DNA of 64,000 bases from JAJDZL01 sp965220665 (lineage in GTDB: Bacteria; Pseudomonadota; Gammaproteobacteria; Arenicellales; JAJDZL01), in assembly GCA_965220665.1 (NCBI GenBank), contig CBDCQQ010000004.1:682001-746000 (forward strand), in the 5' to 3' direction. Below the pieces are notes generated by a model, which searched no databases, was not told the DNA's origin, and worked only from the letters and a program-made list of their open reading frames with translations. Of the stretch, positions 43,856 to 52,069 are shown piece by piece. The first letter of the stretch is position 1; the number at the start of each line of letters is the position of its first letter. A program made the translations under genes and the position numbers.

Positions 43856-43965
43856 TAAACACTTATCCGAACGCGTAGTAAACACTTATCCGAACGCGGA
43901 ATAAACCTAATCCGAACACGGAATAAACACTTATCCGAACGCGGAATAAACCTAATCCGAACGCG
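43853..43965 (+). repeat. Five tandem 22-23-base repeats at the IS21 left end
   Basis: Units start at 43853, 43876, 43899, 43921 and 43944. Three have the core ACTTATCCGAACGCG, and two have the shorter core CCTAATCCGAACRCG. Alternation of the two types suggests duplication of a two-unit module. They are probably transposase-binding sites. Confidence 0.9.
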
Positions 43966-44119
43966 CAGTACGGCTGATCTGCAGGATGCTGGAGGTCGGT
44001 TTTTCGGCGGCGGTTTCTGTCAGTGCAATTTGACTATTGCAGGCGTTTTTCGTATCAATCGCAGTTTTAAGTGGCGATTGAAGTCAGGGAGGCGTCAGAT
44101 GACGAGAAGGAGAATTCCG

Positions 44120-45613
44120 ATGAGAAAACATAAACAGATACTCAGGCTGCATCACGAAAACGGCTGGCCGATGCGGCGCATTGCCGAGGTGCTTGATGCG
44201 GGTACCGCGACGGTTCACAACGTGCTGGCCCAGGCCCGGCGGGCCGGTGTGAGCTGGCCGCAGGCCGAGGGCATGGATGAGGCTGAGCTGATGCGGATTT
44301 TATATCCGAGGTCCGGGTGCGCCGGGCGCGCCGATGAGGTGGATTATGCCTGGGTGCGCGGTCAGCTGGGTCTGAAGTCGGTGACGTTGAAGCTTTTGTG
44401 GCAGGAGCTTTGCGAACGGCAGGGCTACGCCCACAGCTACGCCTGGTTCTGCCGCTGCTACAATGCATGGGCGAAAGAGGGGCGGCGCTCGATGCGCATG
44501 GATCATGTGCCGGGCGACATGGCCTATGTGGATTACTCGGGCCTGACTGCTGCGGTTGGCGTGCGCAGGGCGCAGATTTTCGTCGGTGCGCTGGGGGTGT
44601 CGCATTACACCTATGCGCGTGCGGCGTGGACGCAGGGTCTTGAGGACTGGCTTGCGTGCAACACGCAGATGCTGGAATATTTTGGCGGGGCGCCGAACCT
44701 GATCGTGCCGGACAACCTGAAAAGTGCGGTCAGCAAAGCCTGCCGTTACGATCCGGATGCCAACGGCGTCTACCAGCAGTGGGCGGCACACTACGATGTG
44801 GCGGTGATGCCGGCGCGGCCGTATCGTCCAAAGGACAAGGCGATTGTGGAAAATGCGGTGCAGCAGGTTCAGCGGTGGGTTCTGGCGCCGCTTCGCAATC
44901 AGCGCTTCGAGAGACTTTCGCAGCTGAACCAGGCGGTCCGCGGCCGGATCGAGCAGCTCAACGAGCGGCCGTTTTCGGATCGTCCGGGCAGCCGCCGGGA
45001 GATCTTCGAGTCGGTTGACCGGCCGGCTCTGCGGCCGCTGCCGCTGGCACCGTTTCATGCACTTGACATCAGAACCGCAAAAGTCGGTTGCGACTATCAC
45101 GTCCAGTATGCCCGGCACTGGTATTCGGTGCCCCACGAGCTGGTCGGCAAAGCGGTTGAGATCCGCGCCGATGCCGATGTGGTGACGGTGTTTTTCAAGG
45201 GCCGGCAGGTGTGCATGCATGTCAGACAGCCGCAGCATGGGCACTCGACTGTGGATTCGCACATGCCCAGGGCGCATGAGTTCATGCACAAATGGACGGC
45301 CGAGCGCATCGAGGGCTGGGCCGCCGAGGTGGGCGAGGACTGCCGCGCGTTCGTGCAGGCAAGAATCAGCGAGGCGCGGCATGTCCAGCAGGTCAGCCGC
45401 AAGGCGCTGGGGCTGCTGTCGCTGAGCCGCGAATACGACAATGTGCGCCTCAATGCGGCCTGCCGCATCGCCAACCAGCAGGGACTGAGCCGTCTCGCAC
45501 AGATTCGGGAGATTCTGACAAATGGCGCCGACCTGCGATGCCAGTCCGCCGAGCTGGATCTGCAGCTGCCGCAGGATCACGAAAACCTGCGCGGCGCAGA
45601 CCAGTTCAAGTGA
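44120..45613 (+). CDS. istA: IS21-family transposase IstA
   Basis: The product of about 497 residues starts MRKHKQILRLHHENGWPMRR, with a helix-turn-helix (IAEVLDAGTATVHNVLAQAR). The DDE core follows: MAYVDYSGLTAAVG holds the first D, NLIVPDNLKSAVSK the second, and RPYRPKDKAIVENAVQQVQR the E. The rest matches IstA's DNA-binding C-terminus. The ATG at 44120 follows AAGGAG at 7 bases; upstream in-frame TTG and ATG codons are less well supported. IstB follows after 7 bases. Base composition is much richer in G and C than the host genes. Long open frames on the other strand here are composition effects. Confidence 0.94.
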   Translation: MRKHKQILRLHHENGWPMRRIAEVLDAGTATVHNVLAQARRAGVSWPQAEGMDEAELMRILYPRSGCAGRADEVDYAWVRGQLGLKSVTLKLLWQELCERQGYAHSYAWFCRCYNAWAKEGRRSMRMDHVPGDMAYVDYSGLTAAVGVRRAQIFVGALGVSHYTYARAAWTQGLEDWLACNTQMLEYFGGAPNLIVPDNLKSAVSKACRYDPDANGVYQQWAAHYDVAVMPARPYRPKDKAIVENAVQQVQRWVLAPLRNQRFERLSQLNQAVRGRIEQLNERPFSDRPGSRREIFESVDRPALRPLPLAPFHALDIRTAKVGCDYHVQYARHWYSVPHELVGKAVEIRADADVVTVFFKGRQVCMHVRQPQHGHSTVDSHMPRAHEFMHKWTAERIEGWAAEVGEDCRAFVQARISEARHVQQVSRKALGLLSLSREYDNVRLNAACRIANQQGLSRLAQIREILTNGADLRCQSAELDLQLPQDHENLRGADQFK

Positions 45614-45620
45614 GGGGTGC

Positions 45621-46388
45621 ATGATGAACAGACAGGTACTGACCAATCTGAGGAAGCTGTCGCTGGGATCGATGTCGCAGGCGCTGGAACACCAGCTTGA
45701 GCAGCCCGGCACTTATGAGGATCTCGGGTTCACTGAACGGCTGGGTCTGCTGGTCGATCACGAACTGCAGTGCCGACATCAGCGCCGCCTGCAGCGGCTG
45801 ATCAAAGGCGCCGGTTTCCGCCTCGCCGCAAGCCTCGACGACATTGACTACCGCGCGTCGCGCGGCCTCAGCCGCCAGCAGATCGCCGAGCTGGGCCATT
45901 GCGGCTGGATCGAAAAAGCCCAGAACCTGCTGATCACCGGACCGTGCGGTTCGGGAAAATCGCATGTGGCCTGCGCACTCGGACGCTCGGCGTGCCTGCT
46001 CAATCACGACGTGCGCTACCTGCGTCTGCCGTCGCTGCTGTCGCAGTTCGACCAGGCCAGAGCCACCGGTTCGTATCATCAGTTCATCCAGCGCCTCGGC
46101 CAGGTGTCGCTGGTGATCATCGACGACTGGGGCCTGCAGCCGCTGACGGCGGCCGACCGGCGCGACCTGATGGAACTGATGGATGTGCGCTACGGACGCC
46201 GCTCGGTCGCCATGGTCAGCCAGCTGCCGGTCGACAGCTGGCATTCAGCCATCGGCGACCCGACGCTGGCCGATGCCATCTTGGACCGGCTGATTCACAA
46301 TGCCCACCGCATTGCGCTGCAGGGCGAGTCGATGAGAAAACGAAACGCACTGGAACCGGCGGCGACGCATGAGCCAGGCCCCGCATAA
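45621..46388 (+). CDS. istB: IS21-family helper ATPase IstB
   Basis: The 255-residue AAA+ protein carries Walker A ITGPCGSGKSHVACALG near residue 110 and Walker B LVIIDDWGLQPL near residue 170, with the IstB N-terminal helical region (LTNLRKLSLGSMSQALEHQL). IstB loads and regulates IstA at target DNA. Two consecutive ATG codons at 45621 and 45624 follow GAGGGG; either could be used. It is intact and complete, so the IS21-type element may still be mobile. Confidence 0.94.
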   Translation: MMNRQVLTNLRKLSLGSMSQALEHQLEQPGTYEDLGFTERLGLLVDHELQCRHQRRLQRLIKGAGFRLAASLDDIDYRASRGLSRQQIAELGHCGWIEKAQNLLITGPCGSGKSHVACALGRSACLLNHDVRYLRLPSLLSQFDQARATGSYHQFIQRLGQVSLVIIDDWGLQPLTAADRRDLMELMDVRYGRRSVAMVSQLPVDSWHSAIGDPTLADAILDRLIHNAHRIALQGESMRKRNALEPAATHEPGPA

Positions 46389-46400
46389 TAAGTCCATTAC

Positions 46401-46475
46401 CAACCCTGTGAAAAATTCCCTACGGCAAGTTCAAGCGTGCAGGCACGCTTGCCTACGGGTTTTTTAACAGGGTTG
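46401..46475 (+). terminator. Nested hairpins with T-run downstream of istB
   Basis: An inner stem AAGCGTGC/GCACGCTT (46433-46450), a surrounding GGCAAG-containing repeat and six T at 46460-46465 make a rho-independent terminator. The whole is enclosed by CAACCCTGT (46401-46409) and its complement (46467-46475), a longer palindrome that may itself be a small inserted repeat. Confidence 0.7.
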
Positions 46476-46607
46476 CCAACCGACTTATTTACGCTCCTTG
46501 GCATATTGAACGCTGATTCTGACTTGACATCGGGAGGTGTTTCATCGTTAAATAAGAGACTGAAAAAGACACTGAGAAAGACACTGCCGGTTCCGAAAAC
46601 AGGTGCC

Positions 46608-46672
46608 GCGTTCAGATAACTGTTTATTCCATGTTCGGATAACTTTATTCGGCGTTCGGATTAAGTAGAATA
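46608..46672 (-). repeat. Inverted copies of the IS21 end repeats (right end)
   Basis: Three copies of the left-end repeat in reverse orientation begin at about 46608, 46630 and 46651, with cores CGTTCAGATAAC, TGTTCGGATAAC and CGTTCGGATTAAG. They are more diverged from one another than the left copies are. Confidence 0.85.
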
Positions 46673-46680
46673 CGCAGATT

Positions 46681-48222
46681 GAACAGGGCATCGATACCGC
46701 ACCGATACAATTGCCCAACGGCTATTACAGTGCGCAGTCGTTGTTAACGTTTCTGGCATTGATCGCGATGGCACGGGTATCGAATCCGGAACAGCTGCGC
46801 TATGACGCACCGGGCGAATGGGGGCAGATTCTTGGACTTGACCGCTGTCCTGAGGTGAAAACGCTGCGCAGCAAAATCCGTTTGTTCAGCAAAGACTTTG
46901 AGCGGGTTTTGCTGTGGCAGCAGACGCTGTCGAAGCGATGGCTGCTGCAAGACTGTCAATACGATGCGGTGTTGCTGGTTGACGGGCATACGAAAGTCTA
47001 CAGTGGTCAAGGCAGATTGGCGAAGAAGTTCATTTCGCGCCAGAAACTGTGTCTGCCTGCGGCTGCGAGTTACTGGGTCAATACGCTTGGTGGCCAGCCA
47101 CTGCTTTGTCTGCATCAGGATTACGATCCCGGGATGGTCAAGGCGCTGGAACACGTTGTGGTCAAAGAACTGCAGGCGATCGGTGCAGTGACTGACGAGG
47201 CGCCGGATTTGACCGACACTGCCAGCACCGAAGCGCCCTGGGTGACCTTGGTGTTTGATCGCGAGGGATGGAGTCCGAAGATGATGCGCAGACTGGCGCG
47301 CAAGGGCATTGCGTGTGTGAACTGGCACAAGAACTTCAAGGCACCTGCGTGGGACGGTGCGGATTACTGCGAAAGTGTTGTGACGGTCTATGGCCCGGCT
47401 CAGAGTCACCAACAGACGGTGATGCTCGCTGAGAAATCCATCGTGCTGGACAAAGACCTGTCGGTGCGCCAGATCCGGCGCCGGCTCGACAGTGGACGCG
47501 AGGTTGCGATTGTCACGACCCATCCGACGCTGTCAACTGAACAGGTGGCATCGTTGATGTTTTCGCGCTGGTCGCAGGAGAATTTCTTCAAGTACATGCG
47601 CGATCAGTTCAGTGTTGACGCATTGACCTCGCATGCATTGGCACCGATGGACGATGACACGGTTGTGGTCAATCCACGCAGGCGCAATCTTGAAAAGCAG
47701 GTCAACAAGCTGTGGGGGCGCATCACGACGATGCGCAATCGAATCGCGAAACTCGCCAAAGATGATGCCAAAGCACACCAGTGTGCGCAACTCGCTGAGC
47801 ACATTGAGCAGCTTGAAGCCGAGCATGAGAAGGTGCGCATTGAGAAAAACGCGACCGACAAGCACATCCTTGCTGGACAGCTTGAAGCATCTGAGCGCCT
47901 TGAGGTGCTGCCGAAATCACAGCGGCTGTTTATCGACATCATTCGCATGATCGCCTATCGGGCGGAAACCCGCATGATTCCGGCTGTCGCCGGTGCACAG
48001 GGTAAAAAAACCAATCCGAGAAAGGCCCTGCAGCGGTTGTTTGATGCCGATGCGAACATTATTCCAGATCACGACAAAGGGCTGCTGAAAGTACAGATTC
48101 TTGGCTTGGGCAGCAATTGCGTAGACCGGGCTCTGATACCCCTGCTTGATGAATTGACAGCGACTGAAACTGTGTATCCCGGAACGAATCTGAAACTCGT
48201 TTACGAACTGGCGGCAGACTGA
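46681..48222 (+). pseudogene. C-terminal part of the outer IS transposase
   Basis: Starting with EQGIDTAPIQLPNGYYSAQS, this part holds LLTFLALIAMARVSNPEQLR, GLDRCPEVKTLRSKIRLF, the likely catalytic VLLVDGHTKVYSGQGRLAKK, KLCLPAAASYWVNTLGGQPL, WVTLVFDREGWSPKMMRRL and MFSRWSQENFFKYMRDQFSV. The D of DGH, D of FDREGW and E of SQENFFKY are candidate catalytic residues of an RNase H-like transposase. A long coiled-coil region (about codons 320-390) follows. It is separated from its N-terminus by the IS21-type element. No other lesion is visible. Confidence 0.85.
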
Positions 48223-48268
48223 TTTCAACCCCGCAAATCAGCAATCATGTACACTTCGAAATTGGCTG

Positions 48269-48284
48269 GGGGTCAGGATGTCTG
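48269..48284 (-). repeat. Right terminal inverted repeat of the outer IS
   Basis: The reverse complement of the left 16-bp repeat, followed directly by the AGCCT target copy at 48285-48289. Confidence 0.88.
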
Positions 48285-48892
48285 AGCCTGCTGAACATGG
48301 TGATGCCGGTGAGAAACGCAAAGCGAATCTGCCTCCCGAAATCCTTGATCACCGCATAAAGTACCTGCAGATAGTCGCGATTTGCGACCGCCAGCTCGGG
48401 GTTGTCTATTGCATCCAGGATCGGCTTGTCATACTCATCCACCAATACGACCACCTGCCGTCCGGTCTTTGCGTGCAGGTTGCGCAACAGTCTTCCGAAT
48501 CGGTCCGGTTCGTTCAGATCCGTTGAATCGCAGACCTCGGACAAGCCGTGTCTTATTTCCAGATCCTCAAGCTGGACTCTGACATTTGACTTCAATATCC
48601 CTGGAGCATCATATCGATTGCCGCCAAAACTCAGCCGCACCACCGGATGCTGAACCGACCAGTCCCAGCGATCGTGGATGTGAAGATCCCGAAAAAGCGG
48701 CTCGCTGCCCTCAAACAGTTCCAGCATCGTATCAAGCAGCAGGCTTTTGCCGAAACGGCGCGGGCGCGACAGGAAGTAATACCGGCCCTGGCCGATCAGT
48801 CTTTCGATATGCGGGGTCTTGTCGACGTAATAATAGTCATCCGAGCGGATTGAGCGAAAATCCGCAATGCCGATTGGAAATTTCTTATTCAT
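48285..48892 (-). pseudogene. N-terminal part of the interrupted AAA-ATPase-like/PD-(D/E)XK gene
   Basis: Starting MNKKFPIGIADFRSIRSDDY, this part has the AAA-ATPase_like (PF09820-type) features: YYVDKTPHIERLIGQGRYYF, Walker A-like LSRPRRFGKSLLLDTML at about residues 41-57, and Walker B-like VVVLVDEYDKPILDAI. It breaks after LTGITMFSR at the target duplication. The remaining 320 or so residues are at 41995-42966. Intact relatives occur in many copies in Bacteroidetes and some symbionts. Their function is unknown, but the ATPase plus nuclease design hints at nucleic acid defence or mobility. As it stands, translation would run a few codons into the IS and stop. Confidence 0.88.
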
Positions 48893-49214
48893 GGCTGAAA
48901 ATCGATAGGCTGAGACAGTCCGATTTTACCTTATCAGTGCGAAGACGGCGGATTCCGTCCTGATATTCCACATCGAACGCTACTCGGTTGCCTGCGATAT
49001 GAACTGCATGCGCAGCCTAGCACGCAATCGGATGGAAGTTCGGGTTTCGAACGTGGCGACAACCGGTGCGTGGTCGGAAGGTCATTTCCAGTTGCGCGGT
49101 TCCTGTCGATGACAAAACCGGTACAGACCTCGCACAATGCACTGCTGACCGGGATGTGGTCGGTCCGTAGTCCCAGCCGGTAAATTTACCCGTTCAAGCA
49201 GTTACTCGGATTCT
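48893..49214. other. Intergenic region right of the interrupted nuclease gene
   Basis: No supported gene. It contains CGACAACCGGTGCGTG at 49057-49072, an exact 16-base copy of 41910-41925, so the nuclease gene is flanked by a short direct repeat. Nothing else was recognised. Confidence 0.45.
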
Positions 49215-50960
49215 TCAATTGTCGACTTCCAATTGACGATATTCGATCAGCGATGTTTGTCCGATTATGCTCACAATCGTCATTAACAATTCTGAACCGT
49301 GAGCGTCCGTGAGCGTTATTGGTTTACGAATCCGAAACGGCACAGGTTGCTGACGACCCTGCTCAATTGCGACGTTGCTTGCGTACAGATAAGTTCGATC
49401 TGAGGTATCGCGTATTGGGTTAAGTCGTCCGGTTAATCCTGGAAGATGTCCGGAACCTTGCAAAAAAATTACAGAACCACCTGCATCCAGAGGTTCAAGT
49501 TCAAGTAACAACCCTCCTTGATTCGGCATCCACTCATCTTTGAAACCTGCCGCGTAACCGGGAAGTGCGGCATACACAGTCATCGGTAAATTTGATGTAT
49601 ATAGATTGAATTCCGCTTCTCCAGATTCGTTTGTTGTCGATTGCAGCCAAGTCTTATTCGGAAAAATTGCAAGAACATCGACGCCTTCGATTGGTAATCC
49701 TTCTGCATGAACTGAAACTGTAGATTCAACAGGTGTGAGATCAATCTTCGCTGAAGGAATTCTCAGAACAAGGCACGATTCATCAATGACCTCATATTCG
49801 GGAAAGAATCCGGACGTTTCGTACGTTTCTTGACGGATGATCGATACACCATCTCCACGACGTTCCATCAGGTAACGTCGATGGTCAGACCCTGGAATTC
49901 CGGCAACAGGAAATCGCCCAAAGATCGAAGCGATAACTTCATTTCGTGTTGCTTGCCTAGATTCCATACTTTCAATTGAAATGCGATTTGGCAGTTGACC
50001 GGGCGATTCGATCTCCAGGCGATCTTTAAACATAGACAGTCTAATTCGTTGTGAAGACATCGAATAATCGCGATGAGCGATGGCATTGACTACGGCCTCG
50101 AACACCGCAGAAGGACTATATTGCGGCAAGTCCTCTCTTGCTGGCGTCTTTCGTGCGCCCACACGCATGTTTCGAATAACGAATTTCACTGCGCCGTGGA
50201 CCTGATCGTAAAGAGACCCGGTAATTTCCTGAGCATCCAATTGACCTGAAGCGCGATCCTTTCCACGATAACAAGTCGCCATGACAATGGCTTGAGGCAG
50301 CCAGTTATGTGGAGACTGCGTGCACAACAAAATCCCAGCAACAGTTGCGCGATTGAACCCTGAATCATCATCCGCCAGCAGACTAAGATTAGCCAATGCC
50401 AGTCGAGGATTTTGCGCGCCAGATACACTAAGCAATGATTCCCACTGATGTTCGTCTAAAGTTTCGAATCCGGTATTAGGGACTATCTGCTCGTCGAACC
50501 AAAAATAGCGGCTTTGTGCACGTCTTTGAGCTAAACGCATACGTTCATCACCATGCATCTGCCGTTTCGTATTACCGACGCGTATAAAGGCGGTTCCTGA
50601 TCTTTCATGAACAGATTCGCCTTTCGGTACTTCTGCAAGTATGAAATTTTTACCGTCTAGTTGACGATGCTGAACATCGATCCGTAGAGCAGGTTCAATG
50701 GAATCAGTACTCACCTCGGCTAACAGAACGCTAACAGCTCTCAACTGAGATTCCGACATACCTTGAATCGAGCCGTTATCGGAAACACCACAAAGTAGTT
50801 TTCCACCTCTAGCGTTGGCGAAAGAAATTAATTCATCGGCAAGGTCATTACGCTCCGGATTCGCTGGGCGATCGCCTCTAAACTCAAACTGTTTGAATTC
50901 CCAGTAGCTGTCTTCGCCTAATCGAAGACGTTTCCGAATTTCGTCGTCACTTACAAACAC
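49215..50960 (-). CDS. AlbA_2/HATPase-like protein with C-terminal beta-sandwich extension
   Basis: The 581-residue protein starts with an AlbA_2 (Schlafen-like) domain: SYWEFKQFEFRGDRPANPER and DLADELISFANARGGKLLCG then VSDNGSIQGM, residues about 18-70. The middle resembles the HATPase_c_4 module (YSPSAVFEAVVNAIAHRDYS, RLEIESPGQLPNRISIESM, about residues 285-350). The last 150 residues look like a carboxypeptidase-regulatory or transthyretin-type beta-sandwich (STVSVHAEGLPIEGVDVLAI, TTNESGEAEFNLYTSNLP). AlbA_2/HATPase proteins are often annotated as transcription regulators and recur in defence islands. The role here is unknown. The gene stands alone beside the IS nest. Confidence 0.8.
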   Translation of the reverse strand: MFVSDDEIRKRLRLGEDSYWEFKQFEFRGDRPANPERNDLADELISFANARGGKLLCGVSDNGSIQGMSESQLRAVSVLLAEVSTDSIEPALRIDVQHRQLDGKNFILAEVPKGESVHERSGTAFIRVGNTKRQMHGDERMRLAQRRAQSRYFWFDEQIVPNTGFETLDEHQWESLLSVSGAQNPRLALANLSLLADDDSGFNRATVAGILLCTQSPHNWLPQAIVMATCYRGKDRASGQLDAQEITGSLYDQVHGAVKFVIRNMRVGARKTPAREDLPQYSPSAVFEAVVNAIAHRDYSMSSQRIRLSMFKDRLEIESPGQLPNRISIESMESRQATRNEVIASIFGRFPVAGIPGSDHRRYLMERRGDGVSIIRQETYETSGFFPEYEVIDESCLVLRIPSAKIDLTPVESTVSVHAEGLPIEGVDVLAIFPNKTWLQSTTNESGEAEFNLYTSNLPMTVYAALPGYAAGFKDEWMPNQGGLLLELEPLDAGGSVIFLQGSGHLPGLTGRLNPIRDTSDRTYLYASNVAIEQGRQQPVPFRIRKPITLTDAHGSELLMTIVSIIGQTSLIEYRQLEVDN

Positions 50961-51140
50961 TAACCAGCACTCCGTATTGAACTGAACATGATATATCCCA
51001 ATTTCAAACAGACTGCATCAATCATTCTTCCCGGTTTTTGAAGGACAGGAAATAAACTTGGCTCTTCCCCGAATAAACCGCCCTTGTCAGAACGAGAATA
51101 TGGAATTTGTTCATTGAGTGAATGGTCGAGCCATTCAGCC

Positions 51141-52004
51141 TTAATGACTTACGTTTGGCAGCACCAAACCCTCAATCCAGTTCATGACTTCCAGCTGACG
51201 CACGTTCCTGTCAAGAATATCTGTATCAATTCCAAGTTCCCACGCTGTATCTTTGCGTTGAGGGTCCTCTCGCAGGATGTCGAGCTTTCTGGTGTACTCG
51301 TGCAAGCTCTCTGAATCACCAAAAAATCCCATTCGAATCAGTCTTTCCTCGCGACATCGAATCAGCGATGCCAACTCTCCAGTGTCATATTCCGGATGAT
51401 ACTGAAGAGCCCACATAGTCCCCTTGCCACAAGTAATTTCCATGGCCTGTACGCTTGAGACATGATTGCCCGACAGAATGACTGAATTTGGTGGTGTACT
51501 GATGACTTCATCCTCATGGCTGGCAAAACTGTCAAAAACCGGCGGTTTGCCTCGGTACAGCGGATGATTCAATCCACTGTCTGTTAGCTTGATTTTTCGC
51601 GCAAACCCCATCTCCCTGCCTTTTGGATTAACCCGGACCTCACCACCCGATGCAACCGTACCAACCTGCAATGCCCAACAACTGCCAAAGCTAGGTACTC
51701 CCTGTTTGAACACTTCTTTCTGAAAGTCTATCTGTCTTCGAACACTGGGGTTAGAATCGTCCAGAACAGACAGGTTGGAACCTGTCATTGCAACACCATC
51801 GTAAGAATTGAGTGCAACGCCCTCTGGCAACCAAGTGTCTACATCTGCTGGTGTCACGACATCAACAGTGGCGTTCGGCGCAATCGTCATCAACATTGCT
51901 CTATAGAGTTCACTCGCCAAAGCCATGCCACTTTCGGCAAGCGTATCACGAGACTCGCGGGCATATCCCTCGACAACAAGCAGTTTGATTGATTCATTAA
52001 TCAT
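51141..52004 (-). CDS. Class I glutamine amidotransferase-like protein
   Basis: The 287-residue protein has a class I GATase triad pattern: nucleophile C109 in VPSFGSCWALQVG, and H and E in MWALQYHPEYD at about residues 210-220. YDGVAMTGSNLSVLDD forms the oxyanion-side loop. Stand-alone members resemble GMP synthase amidotransferase subunits, but many act on gamma-glutamyl compounds in amine catabolism. It follows a HAD-type hydrolase gene by 65 bases on the same strand. No synthetase partner is adjacent. The C-terminal 60 residues (HEYTRKLDILREDPQRKDTA) are extra. Confidence 0.85.
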   Translation of the reverse strand: MINESIKLLVVEGYARESRDTLAESGMALASELYRAMLMTIAPNATVDVVTPADVDTWLPEGVALNSYDGVAMTGSNLSVLDDSNPSVRRQIDFQKEVFKQGVPSFGSCWALQVGTVASGGEVRVNPKGREMGFARKIKLTDSGLNHPLYRGKPPVFDSFASHEDEVISTPPNSVILSGNHVSSVQAMEITCGKGTMWALQYHPEYDTGELASLIRCREERLIRMGFFGDSESLHEYTRKLDILREDPQRKDTAWELGIDTDILDRNVRQLEVMNWIEGLVLPNVSH

Positions 52005-52069
52005 CTTTTGCTGTGATCCAGTAAATCCGGTTGAATGTTTGAGATGAAGTGCGTTACCAATTGAATCAG

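Larger units (their letters stand above)
43849..46676 (+). mobile_element. IS21-family element nested in the outer IS
   Basis: The element begins TGCGTAATAAACACTTATCC and ends GGATTAAGTAGAATACGCA, that is TG...CA tips with imperfect inverted ends. Multiple copies of an ACTTATCCGAACGCG repeat lie at both ends, as expected for IstA binding sites. It carries istA and istB, a terminator and a tail. The flanks share GAT (43846-43848 and 46677-46679), and removal rejoins PMLI to EQGIDTAPI in frame. At 2828 bp it is longer than most IS21 members. Its GC-rich codons stand out from the host. Confidence 0.9.
42967..48284 (+). mobile_element. Outer insertion sequence, family not identified, carrying a nested IS21-type element
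   Basis: The element is bounded by 16-bp perfect inverted repeats (CAGACATCCTGACCCC at 42967-42982 and its complement at 48269-48284) and by a 5-bp AGCCT duplication. Without the nested element it is about 2.5 kb and encodes one transposase of about 760 residues. This begins with helix-turn-helix blocks and continues with a catalytic-looking region containing LLVDGHTKVYSG. I cannot assign it to a named family with confidence. It lies in an AAA-ATPase/nuclease gene that is inactivated by it. Confidence 0.88.

Noticed and set aside
43853..43965. CRISPR array
   Set aside because: The 22-23-base units are tandem without unique spacers, and they form the transposase-binding end of an IS21-type element.
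44300..45712. Long minus-strand reading frame opposite istA
   Set aside because: It is the antisense of a recognised transposase in a GC-rich element. High GC keeps stop codons rare, and the translation has no family features.
46437..46619. 60-residue frame in the IS21 tail
   Set aside because: It begins inside a terminator hairpin and has low-complexity basic content with no family match.
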